DNA from: Triatoma infestans
Lineage: Eukaryota > Arthropoda > Insecta > Hemiptera > Reduviidae
NCBI GenBank assembly: GCA_011037195.1
Contig: JAAEAF010011011.1
Location: forward strand, 24,026 to 88,025
Length of the DNA stretch: 64,000 nt
Direction of reading: 5' to 3'
Of this stretch, positions 32,556 through 43,064 are shown piece after piece. Below the pieces are notes generated by a model. It worked only from the letters and a program-made list of their open reading frames with translations. It had not been told where the DNA came from and did not search any database. Both the position numbers and the translations under genes were made by a program. Within the stretch, counting starts at the first letter, position 1. Each line of letters begins with the position of its first letter.

Positions 32556-33584
32556 ATGGCTAGTTCTCATGGTAAAAGTTCAGTGGTGGGGAGTGTAACT
32601 ACTGATACTGTAAACAAGACCGAAGAAAGTGGTGGGAGTACACAATCTACCAATGTAGTTCCTACCGATCCACTAACGGTAGTATTAAACAGATTTGAGT
32701 TAATTTCTCGAGAATTAAAAGATGAAATTAAAGCCTCACGTGCTGAAAATACGAATGCCATAAACTCTATAAACAAAGAAGTTAATGCTGCGGTAAAGTA
32801 TATGAAAGATAATTTTCTTAAAATAAGTAAAAATGTGACTAAATTAGAAAGGGAAAATCAACTTTTAAAAAAAGAAATTGAATCCCTGCGCCATGATATT
32901 AACGTAAACACCCAAAACAGATTTTGTAACACTCTGAAAATTTATAATATACCGGAAGTTCCCAATGAGAATTTATTTAATTTATTTGAAAAAATTTGCA
33001 GTCTCATTGGTTTTCAGACGTCAGAGTGTTTATTAGATAATATCTACAGATTAAGAAGACGGGTCAATCACTCTGCTCCCTCAATAACTTTGGTCAATTT
33101 TATTAGAAACTCAGATAAAAACCGATTTCTTAAACTAAAAAAAAGTAATAAACCTCAGTTATTCAGTACAGAATTAGAACCTACATTTGAAAAACTACCT
33201 ATTCATATCAACGAATACCTAACAACATACAACTTGAAGATATTCCGTGAAACGAAACAGCTTAAATTAGATGGCATATTCGAATTCGTCTGGTGCAGAA
33301 ATGGAAACATCTTTGCGAGGAGAAATGCAAATTCAAAGGTACTACCGATCAGGTCTCCGGAGGACCTCAATGTACATCGTACGACTGCTTATATCAACCC
33401 AGATGACCCACTTGCAGAGCAGGAAGAGGACTATAGTGAGCACAGCAGCCAAGTATCCGATTCATCCGTTAACAGGCAGACGCTCACCCAGACCATGCAA
33501 TCCAAAAAAAGGAAGCTAAAAACAACAGGTTTAACAGGTTCTTTGGATAATTTTTTAGTTCTAAAGCCCAATTTACAGAAGTAA
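32556..33584 (+). CDS. LINE-B ORF1 protein (coiled coil, RRM-like, FP25K-like C-terminal domain)
   Basis: 342 codons. It is a probable RNA-binding partner that coats the element's RNA. Residues 1-40 are Ser/Thr-rich. Residues ~45-118 show a heptad pattern rich in Glu/Lys/Leu/Asn, consistent with a coiled coil (NQLLKKEIESLRHDI at its end). Residues ~123-200 (NTLKIYNIPE onward) look like the RRM-like fold of LINE ORF1 proteins. Residues ~210-272 (HINEYLTTYNLKIFRETKQL, then FVWCRNGNIFARR and the Lys-Val...Pro-Glu-Asp-Leu end) resemble the C-terminal domain shared with baculovirus FP25K-type proteins, which is known from arthropod LINE ORF1s. The tail is acidic, then basic (KKRKLKT), possibly a nuclear signal. 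No CCHC knuckle is present. The start is the first ATG after the 5' UTR. Function is inferred from family and position. Confidence 0.85.
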   Translation: MASSHGKSSVVGSVTTDTVNKTEESGGSTQSTNVVPTDPLTVVLNRFELISRELKDEIKASRAENTNAINSINKEVNAAVKYMKDNFLKISKNVTKLERENQLLKKEIESLRHDINVNTQNRFCNTLKIYNIPEVPNENLFNLFEKICSLIGFQTSECLLDNIYRLRRRVNHSAPSITLVNFIRNSDKNRFLKLKKSNKPQLFSTELEPTFEKLPIHINEYLTTYNLKIFRETKQLKLDGIFEFVWCRNGNIFARRNANSKVLPIRSPEDLNVHRTTAYINPDDPLAEQEEDYSEHSSQVSDSSVNRQTLTQTMQSKKRKLKTTGLTGSLDNFLVLKPNLQK

Positions 33585-33610
33585 ATGTCTGTTTAACCCC
33601 GATTAAAGTA

Positions 33611-36600
33611 ATGTTCTGGAATATTAATGGTTATTCGAACCTAAATTTATTACAAGGTAATCAAATCTCAAAATTACGCACTTATGATGTCATCTTTTTA
33701 TCTGAAACCTGGCTTACCTTTGAACCGCTGTATTCCAAAACTAAGTACCTAGAAAATTACAACTTGATCTGTAGCAATGCTACTAAAGATCACTTAAAAG
33801 GCCGGCCAAGTGGAGGGATTCTTGCTCTGGTAAACAAATCATTTTCATATGAAGTGTTAGATATAACTGTACATTGGATTATTATACTAATTAAAATTTA
33901 TAAAAAAAAATATATTTTGGGTAATGTTTATTTTAAACCAACTATTAATTTAAAATTAGTTCTTCAAAATTTTGAAAATGTAATTACTTTTATCTCTTTT
34001 AATAACCCAGATGTTGATATATTCTTGGGAGGTGATTATAATTCTAGGATTGGCTTGCTTGGGGAGTTGGATTCGGATATGTGTGAGGGTTTGCCTCTAC
34101 TTAACTACCGTTTCTCCAAGGATAAAACGGTGAATGAACGCGGGAGGGAGCTTGTTCAGTTTATGGAAGATAACGGGTTTGCACTTTTGAACGGCCGTAC
34201 CAAGGGGGACCCAGCGGGTAAATTTACATTTGTGGGAGCTTTAGGCTCCAGCGTAATAGATTTAATCTGGTCAAATCCAAGCGGCCTACATGTAGTACGG
34301 GATATGTTTGTTTCGGACGATTTTTTAATATCTGACCATTTACCGTGCGTATTGTTCTTTGGTGAGAAGCTGAGTAGTAATACTCATACTTCTTCTGAGG
34401 TCAGTAAGTCTAAAACTCACTATAGAAGTGTAACCTCCTGGGATGACTTAAAAATGAGGCTTTATAGTAATAAAATTAAATCAATAAAATTTCCTCAATT
34501 GGGTGATGTTGACAATCTCTCTGATTTCCTCTATAAAACTTTATATTCTACTGCCCGAGAGTTGAATATTATACAGTATAAAAAATTTTTTGGTAACGCT
34601 AGTAAAGAGTTGCATAGAGATCAACCTTGGTTTTCCCCCCAGTGTGGTGAGGCTAAATTGGAAATGAAAAAAGCCTATAAATCTTTTGTAAATAATAGTT
34701 TCACTGTAAATTCATATGAAGATTTTTCAGAAAAAAGGAGAAATTACAAAAATGTAATAAAGTTAGCGAAAAGTTCCTACTTTAATAATGTCACTAAACT
34801 CTTCAATAACATATATAATGCTAAATTATTCTGGGAAAACATTCGTAAGTTCAAATTTTTCAAAACTTCCCATCAGAATGAAATCGCGGTGAACTCCTGG
34901 GTCAGCTATTTTTCCCAACTCTACATTCCTATTCAGATAAATTTATTTTCGGCACTTGATGTTCGACACCCCTTCTTTGATGTTGACTTCTCTATAAATG
35001 AAATTAATTCGGCTTTGAAAAATTGTAAAAATTTTAAAGCAGCAGGCCCTGACGGCCTGTCAAATGAATTTTATAAAAAAATTCCTGAAAACGGTGCTCG
35101 ATTCATTCAATACTTATTTAACAAAATTTTATGCGAAGAAAAAGTACCGCATGCTTGGTGTAAAAGTGATATGTTTTTATTGTTTAAAAAAGGGGACCCA
35201 AGTAAACATGTAAATTATAGAGGAATTTCCTTGATGAATTCAATTACAAAAATTTTCACCCAAACTCTTGGTAATCGTCTTTCCAACTGGACTGAATTCT
35301 GTAACCCACTAGTAGAATGCCAAAATGGATTCAGGAAACATAGAGGATGCACTGATAGCCATTTTACTTTGTCGAGTCTTGTTCAATTACAATTGATGAA
35401 ACCCAAAAGGAAAGTTTATGCTGTATTTATTGACTTTCAAAAGGCATTTGACATGATAAATCACAGTTTGCTTTGGGAAAAACTGTTTCGATTTGGCATA
35501 AGCAGAAAGTGGGTCAATATTTTACAATCCCTATACAGCCAGGCTTCATTTAGAATCAAATTTCAGAATGAATTCTCCAGAGATTTCCCTGTATCGCAGG
35601 GCGTTCTACAGGGGGACACCCTCTCTCCCGCGCTCTTCTCAATATTTGTGAACGATTTAGAGGAATATTTATTGAATGAAGGTTGTACCGGTGTCGGTAT
35701 TGATCATGAAAATGGAATTATGATCCTCATGTACGCGGACGATTTAGTTTTGCTATCTAATACGTTAGCTGAGGCACAAAGAAAGCTAAATGTTCTAGAA
35801 AAATATTGTGTAATAAATAACTTGAAAGTAAACATCAATAAAACTAAAACCATGATATTCAGGAGAACACACGGTAGATTCAAAAATGAAACTCTATATT
35901 ATAATCAAAATAAAATTGAAACTGTAAGTTCCTTCCGCTTTCTTGGTATAACGTTCTCTAACTCCGCCCTTTTTCACTTGGCAAGTCAAGATATGATGGC
36001 TAGAGCTACTATCGCTATAAATGCAGTTAAACAAATTATAATCTCTTCCAAATCATCTTCCTGGATTTTGAAAACCACACTATTCAACAGTTTAGTCCGC
36101 TCTGTCTTATTATATTCATGTGAAATATGGTCATTAAGGTACTTAGACAATATAGAAAAAATTCAGGTTAAATTTTACAAATCCCTCTTTCTTTGGCCTA
36201 TTCAAACCCCAGGTTATATAATTAGACTAGAAACAGGTACAATAATGCTGAAATTACAAGCCTTGAAACTTACAATTAATTGGTGGTTGAAAATTTTATT
36301 AATGTGTAATAATAGATTACCTAAAATTTGTTTTAATAAAATGTTATCCGTACATGAATCCTCCTCTAATGTAATCAAATATAATTGGGCCAGTCAATTA
36401 GAAAACATAATATCTGATTTGGGTTATGGCTGGTTGTGGGCTGAGCAAGATCCCCATTTAGTGTTGAAACACAAAAAAGAATTGTTAAATAAATATAAAA
36501 AAATGCTATATGAACAAGATGTAAATAGAGCGCTTTGCTCGCAGTACAATGTTTTGTACAAAAATCTGTTTTGTAAAAATTCAGTTCAGCCGTATTTGAC

Positions 36601-36925
36601 ATTAGATTTACCTATAGACAGGATAAGATTATTAAGCCAAATCAGAGTTTCTCCCAGCAAACAAATAACTTTGTACTTCAGTAAAGCCATCCATAGAATT
36701 AATACTGAAAACTATTGCCCTTTATGTTTAAATAATTCACTTGATGATTTATATCATATATTTTTCGTTTGTCCATTTTATTTAGGACCAAGAAGTAAAT
36801 ATCTAAGTGTATACAAGCAAGATATCTGTATTGCATTAAATCCAAAACACACCGACCAGGTTGTAAATCTCTATTATTTTCTAGCTAAAGTTCTAAGTAT
36901 TAGATTAGCTTTGGTCCAGTGTTAA
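33611..36925 (+). CDS. LINE-B ORF2 protein: EEP endonuclease and reverse transcriptase
   Basis: 1104 codons. It nicks target DNA and primes reverse transcription there. The EEP (APE-like) endonuclease is residues 1-~250: WNINGY at 3-8, Glu32 (LSETW), Asp142/Asn144 (GGDYNS), Ser241-Asp242-His243 (SDHLPC). Reverse transcriptase is ~470-790: AAGPDGLSNEFY, NYRGISLMNS, FIDFQKAFD (Asp608), VLQGDTLSPALFSIF and MYADDLVLLS (Asp710-Asp711), so the catalytic triad is complete. The thumb/post-RT region includes LLYSCEIWSLRYLDNIEKIQ. The C-terminal knuckle is CX2CX9HX4C (Cys1036, Cys1039, His1049, Cys1054). There is no RNase H. The start follows ORF1 after 26 bp; ATG 33611 opens right at the endonuclease, so translation probably uses reinitiation. 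The clade is CR1/L2/Daphne-like by general look, without certainty. Confidence 0.93.
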   Translation: MFWNINGYSNLNLLQGNQISKLRTYDVIFLSETWLTFEPLYSKTKYLENYNLICSNATKDHLKGRPSGGILALVNKSFSYEVLDITVHWIIILIKIYKKKYILGNVYFKPTINLKLVLQNFENVITFISFNNPDVDIFLGGDYNSRIGLLGELDSDMCEGLPLLNYRFSKDKTVNERGRELVQFMEDNGFALLNGRTKGDPAGKFTFVGALGSSVIDLIWSNPSGLHVVRDMFVSDDFLISDHLPCVLFFGEKLSSNTHTSSEVSKSKTHYRSVTSWDDLKMRLYSNKIKSIKFPQLGDVDNLSDFLYKTLYSTARELNIIQYKKFFGNASKELHRDQPWFSPQCGEAKLEMKKAYKSFVNNSFTVNSYEDFSEKRRNYKNVIKLAKSSYFNNVTKLFNNIYNAKLFWENIRKFKFFKTSHQNEIAVNSWVSYFSQLYIPIQINLFSALDVRHPFFDVDFSINEINSALKNCKNFKAAGPDGLSNEFYKKIPENGARFIQYLFNKILCEEKVPHAWCKSDMFLLFKKGDPSKHVNYRGISLMNSITKIFTQTLGNRLSNWTEFCNPLVECQNGFRKHRGCTDSHFTLSSLVQLQLMKPKRKVYAVFIDFQKAFDMINHSLLWEKLFRFGISRKWVNILQSLYSQASFRIKFQNEFSRDFPVSQGVLQGDTLSPALFSIFVNDLEEYLLNEGCTGVGIDHENGIMILMYADDLVLLSNTLAEAQRKLNVLEKYCVINNLKVNINKTKTMIFRRTHGRFKNETLYYNQNKIETVSSFRFLGITFSNSALFHLASQDMMARATIAINAVKQIIISSKSSSWILKTTLFNSLVRSVLLYSCEIWSLRYLDNIEKIQVKFYKSLFLWPIQTPGYIIRLETGTIMLKLQALKLTINWWLKILLMCNNRLPKICFNKMLSVHESSSNVIKYNWASQLENIISDLGYGWLWAEQDPHLVLKHKKELLNKYKKMLYEQDVNRALCSQYNVLYKNLFCKNSVQPYLTLDLPIDRIRLLSQIRVSPSKQITLYFSKAIHRINTENYCPLCLNNSLDDLYHIFFVCPFYLGPRSKYLSVYKQDICIALNPKHTDQVVNLYYFLAKVLSIRLALVQC

Positions 36926-37381
36926 GTGGTATTTATATAGATATTTGTCTGATTTAAATAATTTTTTTTTATTTTTTTTACATATTACTTCTGATGTTCC
37001 AACCTTCCATAGTTTGATTACTGTAAGTTCTTAGCTTTGATTTTAATTTATCATTGTTACTTATGATCAGTATTAGTTGTTTGCTAGTAGTTAGTAATTT
37101 GATTGCTAAGCTATTTTCTAGTATGTGTACTTTTTTTTTTATTTAAGTAATTATTTTTTGTAACTTCAAACCAAACCCTCTGCATTTTACTTATGTAAAA
37201 ATCAGAAATAAATAATAAATAATAATAAAAAAATATAGTTACAATATTACATGGGCGTTTGAAGATGTTAGGCTATGTGTATGTTAAAGAAGCATGTATG
37301 AGATAAGAACACAACAGTTTGTATTTCTTTTTTACTTAAATGCCCCAATAAATAGTTTTGGTTACATAATCTGGTTACAAA

Positions 37382-37811
37382 ATCTGGTGTAATACACACA
37401 CACACTCACACAACTTTCTGCTACTCCACTTTTCAAAATTATAATTGAAAAATTTTATAGTTAGTGTATCAAAGTTAATGAAATTCGTTCGTTATTTTCT
37501 AAGGAGAAAAATCACAAAAATTGAAAAAAATCTGTTCAATAAAAACGCACTTTCGATCATCCGATTTTCTTCATACTTACAAATTCTACAACATAATTTA
37601 ATTCTAATCAATATTATTTAGATGATAGAATTGTGTAATAAACTGAAATAACATTTGAGAGAGTCCGTAATTCCACCTCACCTACAAAAAGTACCATTAA
37701 ATGAATTTTCTCGGAGAAATGTTTCAAGTAGAAGTTGTAGCTTTTTGTATGTGTTGTTGATAAACTAAGTTTTAAGAAAAATTGTTGGTGCCGTTTTTAA
37801 GAAAATCGAAA

Positions 37812-37861
<50 letters not shown>

Positions 37862-38024
37862 AGTAAAGTGGTATTTCCGGTTGTGTAATGTTGACAGTGA
37901 CCTACTGTCGGATCCCACGGTGATGCCTAAATGGAATATCAAGTTTGAACTTTCTACAATTTTTCGTTTTTGAGCTATGCACACACTCACGCACAGACTA
38001 TTTCCTAAAAACCACTTTTTTGGA
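37382..38024 (-). repeat. Rep-H copy, left part, split by RTE insertion
   Basis: 3' end at plus-strand TCTGGTGTAATACACACACA. One internal unit follows, then the 5'-specific segment, cut at ACCACTTTTTTGGA. Positions 37660-38024 are repeated at 39392-39731. A run of 42 A stands at 37818-37859. Confidence 0.85.
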
Positions 38025-39391
38025 TGATGCCAAAAGATTGGACAGAAAGAGCCATTGTACCAATTTTCAAAAAAGAAGATCCCACGTGCTGCAAAAATTA
38101 TAGAGGCATAACTCTGCTGAATATCGCCTATAAGGTCTTTGCAATATGCCTTTATAACAGATTGGTCCCGTATGTGGAAAGAAGGTTGGCAGATTATCAA
38201 GGAGGTTTCAGAAGAGAGAGGTCCACAATCGACCAGATATTTGCTTTAAGGCAAGTCCAAGAAAAAATGAGAGAACATGGCATGACTGTCTGGATGTTGT
38301 TTGTGGATTTTAAGGCCGCGTATGATACCGTATTTAGGAACGGACTCGTACAAGCTCTGAAAGACATACTAATCCCGCCAAAACTAATAAGGCTTACTGA
38401 AATGACACTGCGAGGTTCTAGAGGACTAGTTATCTCCAGCGGGACTCTTTCGGACACTTTCGATATCGGAAACGGGCTCAGGCAAGGAGATCCGATGTCG
38501 CCCCTCCTGTTTAACTGTCTGCTGCACAAGGTATGCAAGACTCTTGAGATGGACCTCAATGGCACGCTGATTGATCGCACCTCTCAGATCATGGCGTATG
38601 CGGATGATGTGGTAATCATTGGTAGATCCCTGGCAGCCGTAAAAAGTATCTTCGTCACGCTGGAGCGAGAAGCCAAGCGCGTCGGGCTCCGCGTTAATGA
38701 GGGAAAGACGAAAGTGCTGGTGGCTAGGAGGAAGCCTCTGGTGCATCCCGCGACGTATTACGTCTTTGGGGATTACGAGTTCGAGGTTGTCTCCAACTTC
38801 CCCTACCTGGGCTCTATCATTTCGGACATAGCCGACGAAAAAGAAGAAGTCAGAAGAAGGATAGCAGCGGGAAACAGAGCGTACTACGGTCTATATAAAA
38901 TAATGAGGAGCAGCCTGGTCAACCGAGGAACAAAGATCCAGATGTATAAGACCTTGATAAGGCCTGTCGTGACCTACGCAAGCGAAACATGGTGAGAGGA
39001 TTGACAGGTTCGAGAGGCGAGTCCTAAGACGGATCTTTGGGTCGAAAAAGGGAAAACCAGAGCTGGAAAAGAAGGCCAAATCAAGAGGTGTATGCCCTGT
39101 ATGTGGAGCCAAGCATCACCGCGTTTGTGAAGGCCCAGCGGCTGAAATGGTATGGGCATATATGGCGGATGTCCGAGGAAAGGATAGCAGCAAAGGTGCT
39201 GAAAGGAAAGTGGCACGGCTCTCGCCCCCGGGGACGTCCGAAGACCAGGTGGGTGGACAATGTGAGGGCGGATATGAGAAAGATAGGTTTGAGGGCCCAA
39301 CTGGTGAATGATAGGGTTGAGTGGTCTACCCGCATAGAGCAGGCCATGGATCGTCTCGGTCTGTAGTGCCCATAGAAGAAGAAGAAGAAGA
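38025..39391 (+). pseudogene. RTE-clade LINE, 5'-truncated insertion
   Basis: Frame 38024-38995 gives the RT: RAIVPIFKKEDPTCCKNYRG, LFVDFKAAYDTV (Asp), NGLRQGDPMSPLLFN, MAYADDVVIIG (Asp pair) and NFPYLGSIISD, to TYASETW. After ETW about ten codons appear deleted; then IDRFERRVLRRIFG in another frame; then frame 39037-39366 with AQRLKWYGHIWRM, SRPRGRPKTRWVDNVRADM and a normal stop. The endonuclease is missing (truncation). The tail is (GAA)n at ~39375-39391. The RT core is intact but the C-terminus is frameshifted. The piece sits exactly between two ~340-365 bp direct copies of Rep-H sequence. Confidence 0.92.
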
Positions 39392-39835
39392 AGAGTCCGT
39401 AATTCCACCTCACCTACTAAAAGTACCATTAAATGAATTTTCTCGGAGAAATGTTTCAAGTAGAAGTTGTAGCTCTTTGTATGTGTTGTTGATAAACTAA
39501 GTTTTAAGAACAATTGTTGGTGCCGTTTTTAAGAAAATCGAAAAAAAGTAAAAAAAAAAAAAAAAATTAGTAAAGTGGTATTTCCGGTTGTGTAATGTTG
39601 ACAGTGACCTACTGTCGGATCCCATGGTGATGCCTAAATGGAATATCAAGTTTGAACTTTCTACAATTTTTCGTTTTTGAGCTATGCACACACTCACGCG
39701 CAGACTATTTCCTAAAAACCACTTTTTTGGACTCAGGGTGACCTTAAAACGCATATTTCCAGTGAAAACTCGATATCGACATTTTGTCACGATTACAATA
39801 CTTCCTCTTTGTAGGGAGTAAGACAGAGTAATAAT
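39392..39835 (-). repeat. Rep-H copy, right part, with duplicated segment
   Basis: 39392-39731 repeats 37660-38024 with about five substitutions and a 17-A instead of a 42-A run. It then continues uninterrupted to the 5' end (CTTCCTCTTTGTAGGGAGTA). Confidence 0.88.
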
Positions 39836-39892
39836 TAGATGTTATAAATAAATTATACATGATTTAAATATCAAAAAGTAAAAGAATAGTTG

Positions 39893-40134
39893 TTGTGGTT
39901 GGTTCCGCAGAGCTGGAAAGAATCAGAGATATTTGCCGTGCTTGCCTGCTTCTTTTGGTGGTCTTGGACCGATTTCGAGCGTTCGCCCATCATCAAGGAT
40001 GTTTTTATCAAAACAGTGTGATAACATAGACTCGCACAGTGCAAATTCAGTTAATCTCTGCAGTACTATTGGGCATTCTAAAATAATTAACAGAAAATTG
40101 GATCTCTCACATCCCACCGATTGATCATCAAAAA
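39893..40134 (-). mobile_element. PLE-IR copy 3, left arm with extension, decayed
   Basis: Begins TTGTTGTGGTTGGTTCCGCA (the ~36-nt extension), then AGAGCTGGAAAG, a damaged hammerhead region at ~39966-40005 (minus strand; GGGCG/CGCTC and core altered), and CACAGTGCAAATTCAGTT. The right arm is missing. The Rep-H 5' segment follows at once. Confidence 0.75.
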
Positions 40135-40320
40135 TCAGATTTTTCGTTTTTGAGCTATTCTGTTCACATACATACTATTCACACACACACACACACTATT
40201 TCCTAAAAACCACTTTTTTGGATTCAGGGGATCTCAAAACGGATATTTCAGGTGAAAACTCGATATCGAAAATTTGACACGATTAAAATACTTCCTCTTA
40301 CTAGGAGTAAGAGAAAGTAA
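40135..40320 (-). repeat. Rep-H copy, 5' segment
   Basis: TTTTTCGTTTTTGAGCTATT to TACTAGGAGTAAGAGAAAGT. The 5' palindrome is perfect, so this piece is young despite its short length. Confidence 0.85.
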
Positions 40321-40456
40321 AAAAAAAAAATATTACACTAAAATAATTGAAATTACACATTTGCTATCAACGGTAACTGAAAATTAAGAACAGAAATATT
40401 AATTATAAAAAATGAAATAAAAAAGACTTGGAGAAAATAAAACCAAATCCAAAAAA

Positions 40457-41015
40457 ATCTGCTGATAAACACTCACTTATTCCTTTTAATACAATTATAT
40501 TATAATATATATAAAATGAGCAAATTTTATTTCAACTAAACGTACCCCTAAGATAAATATGGAGGAACGTTTTAAAAAAATCACTGACCCAACTACATAT
40601 TATAACATTTGAAAATAATGCCACAAAATTCCCTTTCAATCATTCAAAAATGATTTGTTTCAGAAAAACATATTTCAAATAAAAGTGATGCGTTTCTATT
40701 TATGCAGCAAATATTCTAAGCTTAAAGAAAATTGTTGCAACTTAAAAAAACAAAATTGAGTAAAGTGGGCACTCTCAGTTGATGGATTTTGCTAGAAATG
40801 TACGTGTCTGTATCAGACCTCTATGGTAGTATCTAAACGGAATTCCAAGTTTCAGCTTCCACTGACTTTTCATTTCTTTTTATATTCTGTAAACACACAG
40901 CCATGCGCTAAAACATTTTTATTATTCGGGCGTCCCGAAAGCATGTATTTCCGGTGAAAACTCAATTTCGTTAATCTGGCACAATCGCTACAATTAGAAA
41001 GTAAAAATTACTTTC
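40457..41015 (-). repeat. Rep-H copy, one unit, old
   Basis: Plus-strand TCTGCTGATAAACACTCACT (3' end), CATATTTCAAATAAAAGTGA, TCAGTTGATGGATTTTGCT and ATGTATTTCCGGTGAAAACT, ending near GAAAGTAAAAATTACTTTC. Confidence 0.75.
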
Positions 41016-41334
41016 TATTACTTATGTTTACTAGCACTTAGAAAATATGAATTTTAAGGTAAGTAAATGAAACAATAGTCAGATAACAGGCCGTAGTGTG
41101 TTGTTCGCTCAATGTAAGCAATATAAACAATACAAGTCTGCTATCGTCATCAGGTAATGTTATTTTCTTATCTTCTATCTAACAGATATTAAAAAAGCCA
41201 CGATTTTCCTACAATAGAGAAATAAATACTTAATAATTTAAATTATCTAAATCATTAGTTAAATAACATTTCTAATTCACGAGTAAAACATCAATAGGCA
41301 ACAATTTTTTTACCTTATCTTATGATCTTAGGAG
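41016..41334. other. unassigned
   Basis: Nothing recognised. Confidence 0.35.
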
Positions 41335-42120
41335 GAAGTATTTGATCGTAACAAATTTTCCAAATTGAATTTCCTACCGGATATAGTGGACTTAATGTCC
41401 CTTGAGGTCAAACATATTTTTTTCGAATGCTCTTTATGTGTTTGTGCGAATTCATTGCATGGCTCTATGTTCCATACAGGCATTTTCAAAAATGCTTTTC
41501 CACGTTTCTGCATCGACTGCCTTTCTTTTCCATTGCTTTGTTCCTAAACGACACAGTTCATCCTCCACATCCTGCAGCCATCTTAGTCTATACTTCCCAC
41601 GGGGTCTTTTCCCTCACCAGGGTGCCCCACATACAATATTTGTGGAATCCGAGTCTCCTCCATCTGATAGAGATGTCCCAACCAATACCATCTAGCCATC
41701 TTTCCGGTTGTCACCAGTTCTTCTCCATATAGGGTTCTTTTAATTCTCTATTTTTCCTTGTCCGGTACACGCCGTTCTCCTCAGTCGGACCGAAGATCAC
41801 ACGCGCAGAATCTTTTTCTCCCAACAATTCAAGCGAAGTTCATCAGCTGCAGTCAGAGTCCAAGTTTCGGCACCATACAATACAATCGGTCTTACAATTG
41901 TTCTGTATACGGTAATTTTTGTTTATCAGCGTCGAACGAAATGTTACATAGCATCTATTCCCAGCCGCAAGCCTGTAATCCGATATCCTTTACAATCTCG
42001 TTCCTACTGGACAGGATAGATCCCAGGTATTTATTTGTACTCGGACACTCCCTTCAATGCAGTGGGTTACCAAACTCAAATCTCCGAGTCTTTTCCATCT
42101 TTTAGACGTTAACATATACT
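41335..42120 (-). pseudogene. RTE-like LINE, C-terminal relic
   Basis: Minus strand: KYLGSILSSRNEIVKDI, ETWTLTAADELRLN, KKILRVIFGPTEENGVYRTR, NRELKEPYMEK, a WLDG...DISIRWRRLGF segment and a Lys/Arg-rich end. These are the usual landmarks between RT and the end of RTE pol. Many frameshifts. It is probably the same insertion as 42355-42730, separated from it by a Penelope fragment. Confidence 0.75.
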
Positions 42121-42126
42121 TCGTTT

Positions 42127-42354
42127 TTAAGGCTTCCGGTTATGAACATATTGTTTTCTCTCTTCTATGTAGGTGGATGGGCAGTTTGAACAATTTATTT
42201 TGTAAATAACATTAGAATTAAGATTTATATAGGTTTTTGTTTTTTTGGAATCTAAAAAATCTTTTATTGCTGTTTGAATTAGAATAGGAAATTTTGATAT
42301 TGTTATTTTTGAAAAGTTATGCGTTAATCTTTCAGAAATTCTACGTCCGCACAT
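42127..42354 (-). pseudogene. Penelope-like element, GIY-YIG endonuclease fragment
   Basis: 75-codon frame. VIYKINCSNCPSTYIEERKQ (near residues 48-68) matches the YKI.C..C...YIG.T.R core of Penelope GIY-YIG nucleases. YIE replaces YIG and the downstream half of the domain is missing. The upstream part (RRISERLTHNFSKI) fits the linker after Penelope RT. It lies between two parts of an RTE relic. It shows that Penelope-type elements reached this genome, which matters for the PLE-IR repeats. Confidence 0.7.
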
Positions 42355-42730
42355 TGCTCTAAATCGCTGTAAAACTCTTTAAAGACTGCTGCGTTACGAG
42401 AGATTACGATTATTCGTCTGCGTAAGCACTATACGCGAGGCGCAGCACCATGTAGTTGTAGGTAACGCCTTTGGGGTTCAGCGGGATTCGTCATGTTGCC
42501 AATTCCAGAACTAAATAGAAAAATACTGACGACATCGGATCTCCCAATTTTAGTCCTGCACTAACAGGGAATTCCCGTGAGATGCTTTCTCTGTACTGCG
42601 ACACGAGAAGTTATTTTGGGTAATGCGCACCAAACGTTTCAGTTTCAATTTACAGCTCTTTCATGGATCTTATTAATCCAACTCGATCATATTCTATCAC
42701 AGGCCATCTTGAAATCAATATAAAGTTAGT
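42355..42730 (-). pseudogene. RTE-like LINE, RT relic
   Basis: Minus strand: YIDFKMACDRI (counterpart of FIDFKxAFDxV), a degraded QGD region, then NPKGVTYNYMVLRLAYSAYA, where the YADD box is broken by an insertion (AYSAYADE). It is not functional. Confidence 0.65.
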
Positions 42731-42809
42731 GTAAAACCAACTTGTTTTCGTAAAACTTCTCTAAGATGATACGCATCACAAAAAAAGTGGTCCATAATTG
42801 ATTTACCGT

Positions 42810-42940
42810 TTGTGCAAATACATGAAGAAAACAGCTCAAAAATGAAAAAAATCGCCATCCGATCTCCGATACGAAGACTTGGATCAAAATCCATTAACCT
42901 GATACTATTTCAATGAGTATTAATTTTTTCGGTTTTATAG
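42810..42940 (+). repeat. Rep-H fragment
   Basis: ACAGCTCAAAAATGAAAAAA and ATCAAAATCCATTAACCTGA, a diverged 5' segment. Confidence 0.5.
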
Positions 42941-43064
42941 GCTATTTACCCAAGATTTAGGACGTGATCCTAATTTTTTCCGGGAACAGACGTATGAAAA
43001 TCTAAACATCTAACAGCGTACTAGATCCAAATGAATGTTGAAGTCTTGATTTTTTTAAATATTT

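Larger units (their letters stand above)
32335..37232 (+). mobile_element. LINE-B: full-length non-LTR retrotransposon
   Basis: 4898 bp with a perfect 16-bp target duplication ATATAGTTACAATATT at 32319-32334 and 37233-37248. It has a 5' UTR of 221 bp, ORF1 (342 codons), a 26-bp spacer, ORF2 (1104 codons in another frame), a ~300-bp AT-rich 3' UTR, and a tail mixing AAT and A runs (37207-37232). Both ORFs are open and end normally. The element begins GAGTTTGGTCTGTGACCTAG, and its internal Pol II promoter, if any, should lie in the first ~220 bp. It is the only copy in the window that looks able to have moved recently. Confidence 0.93.
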
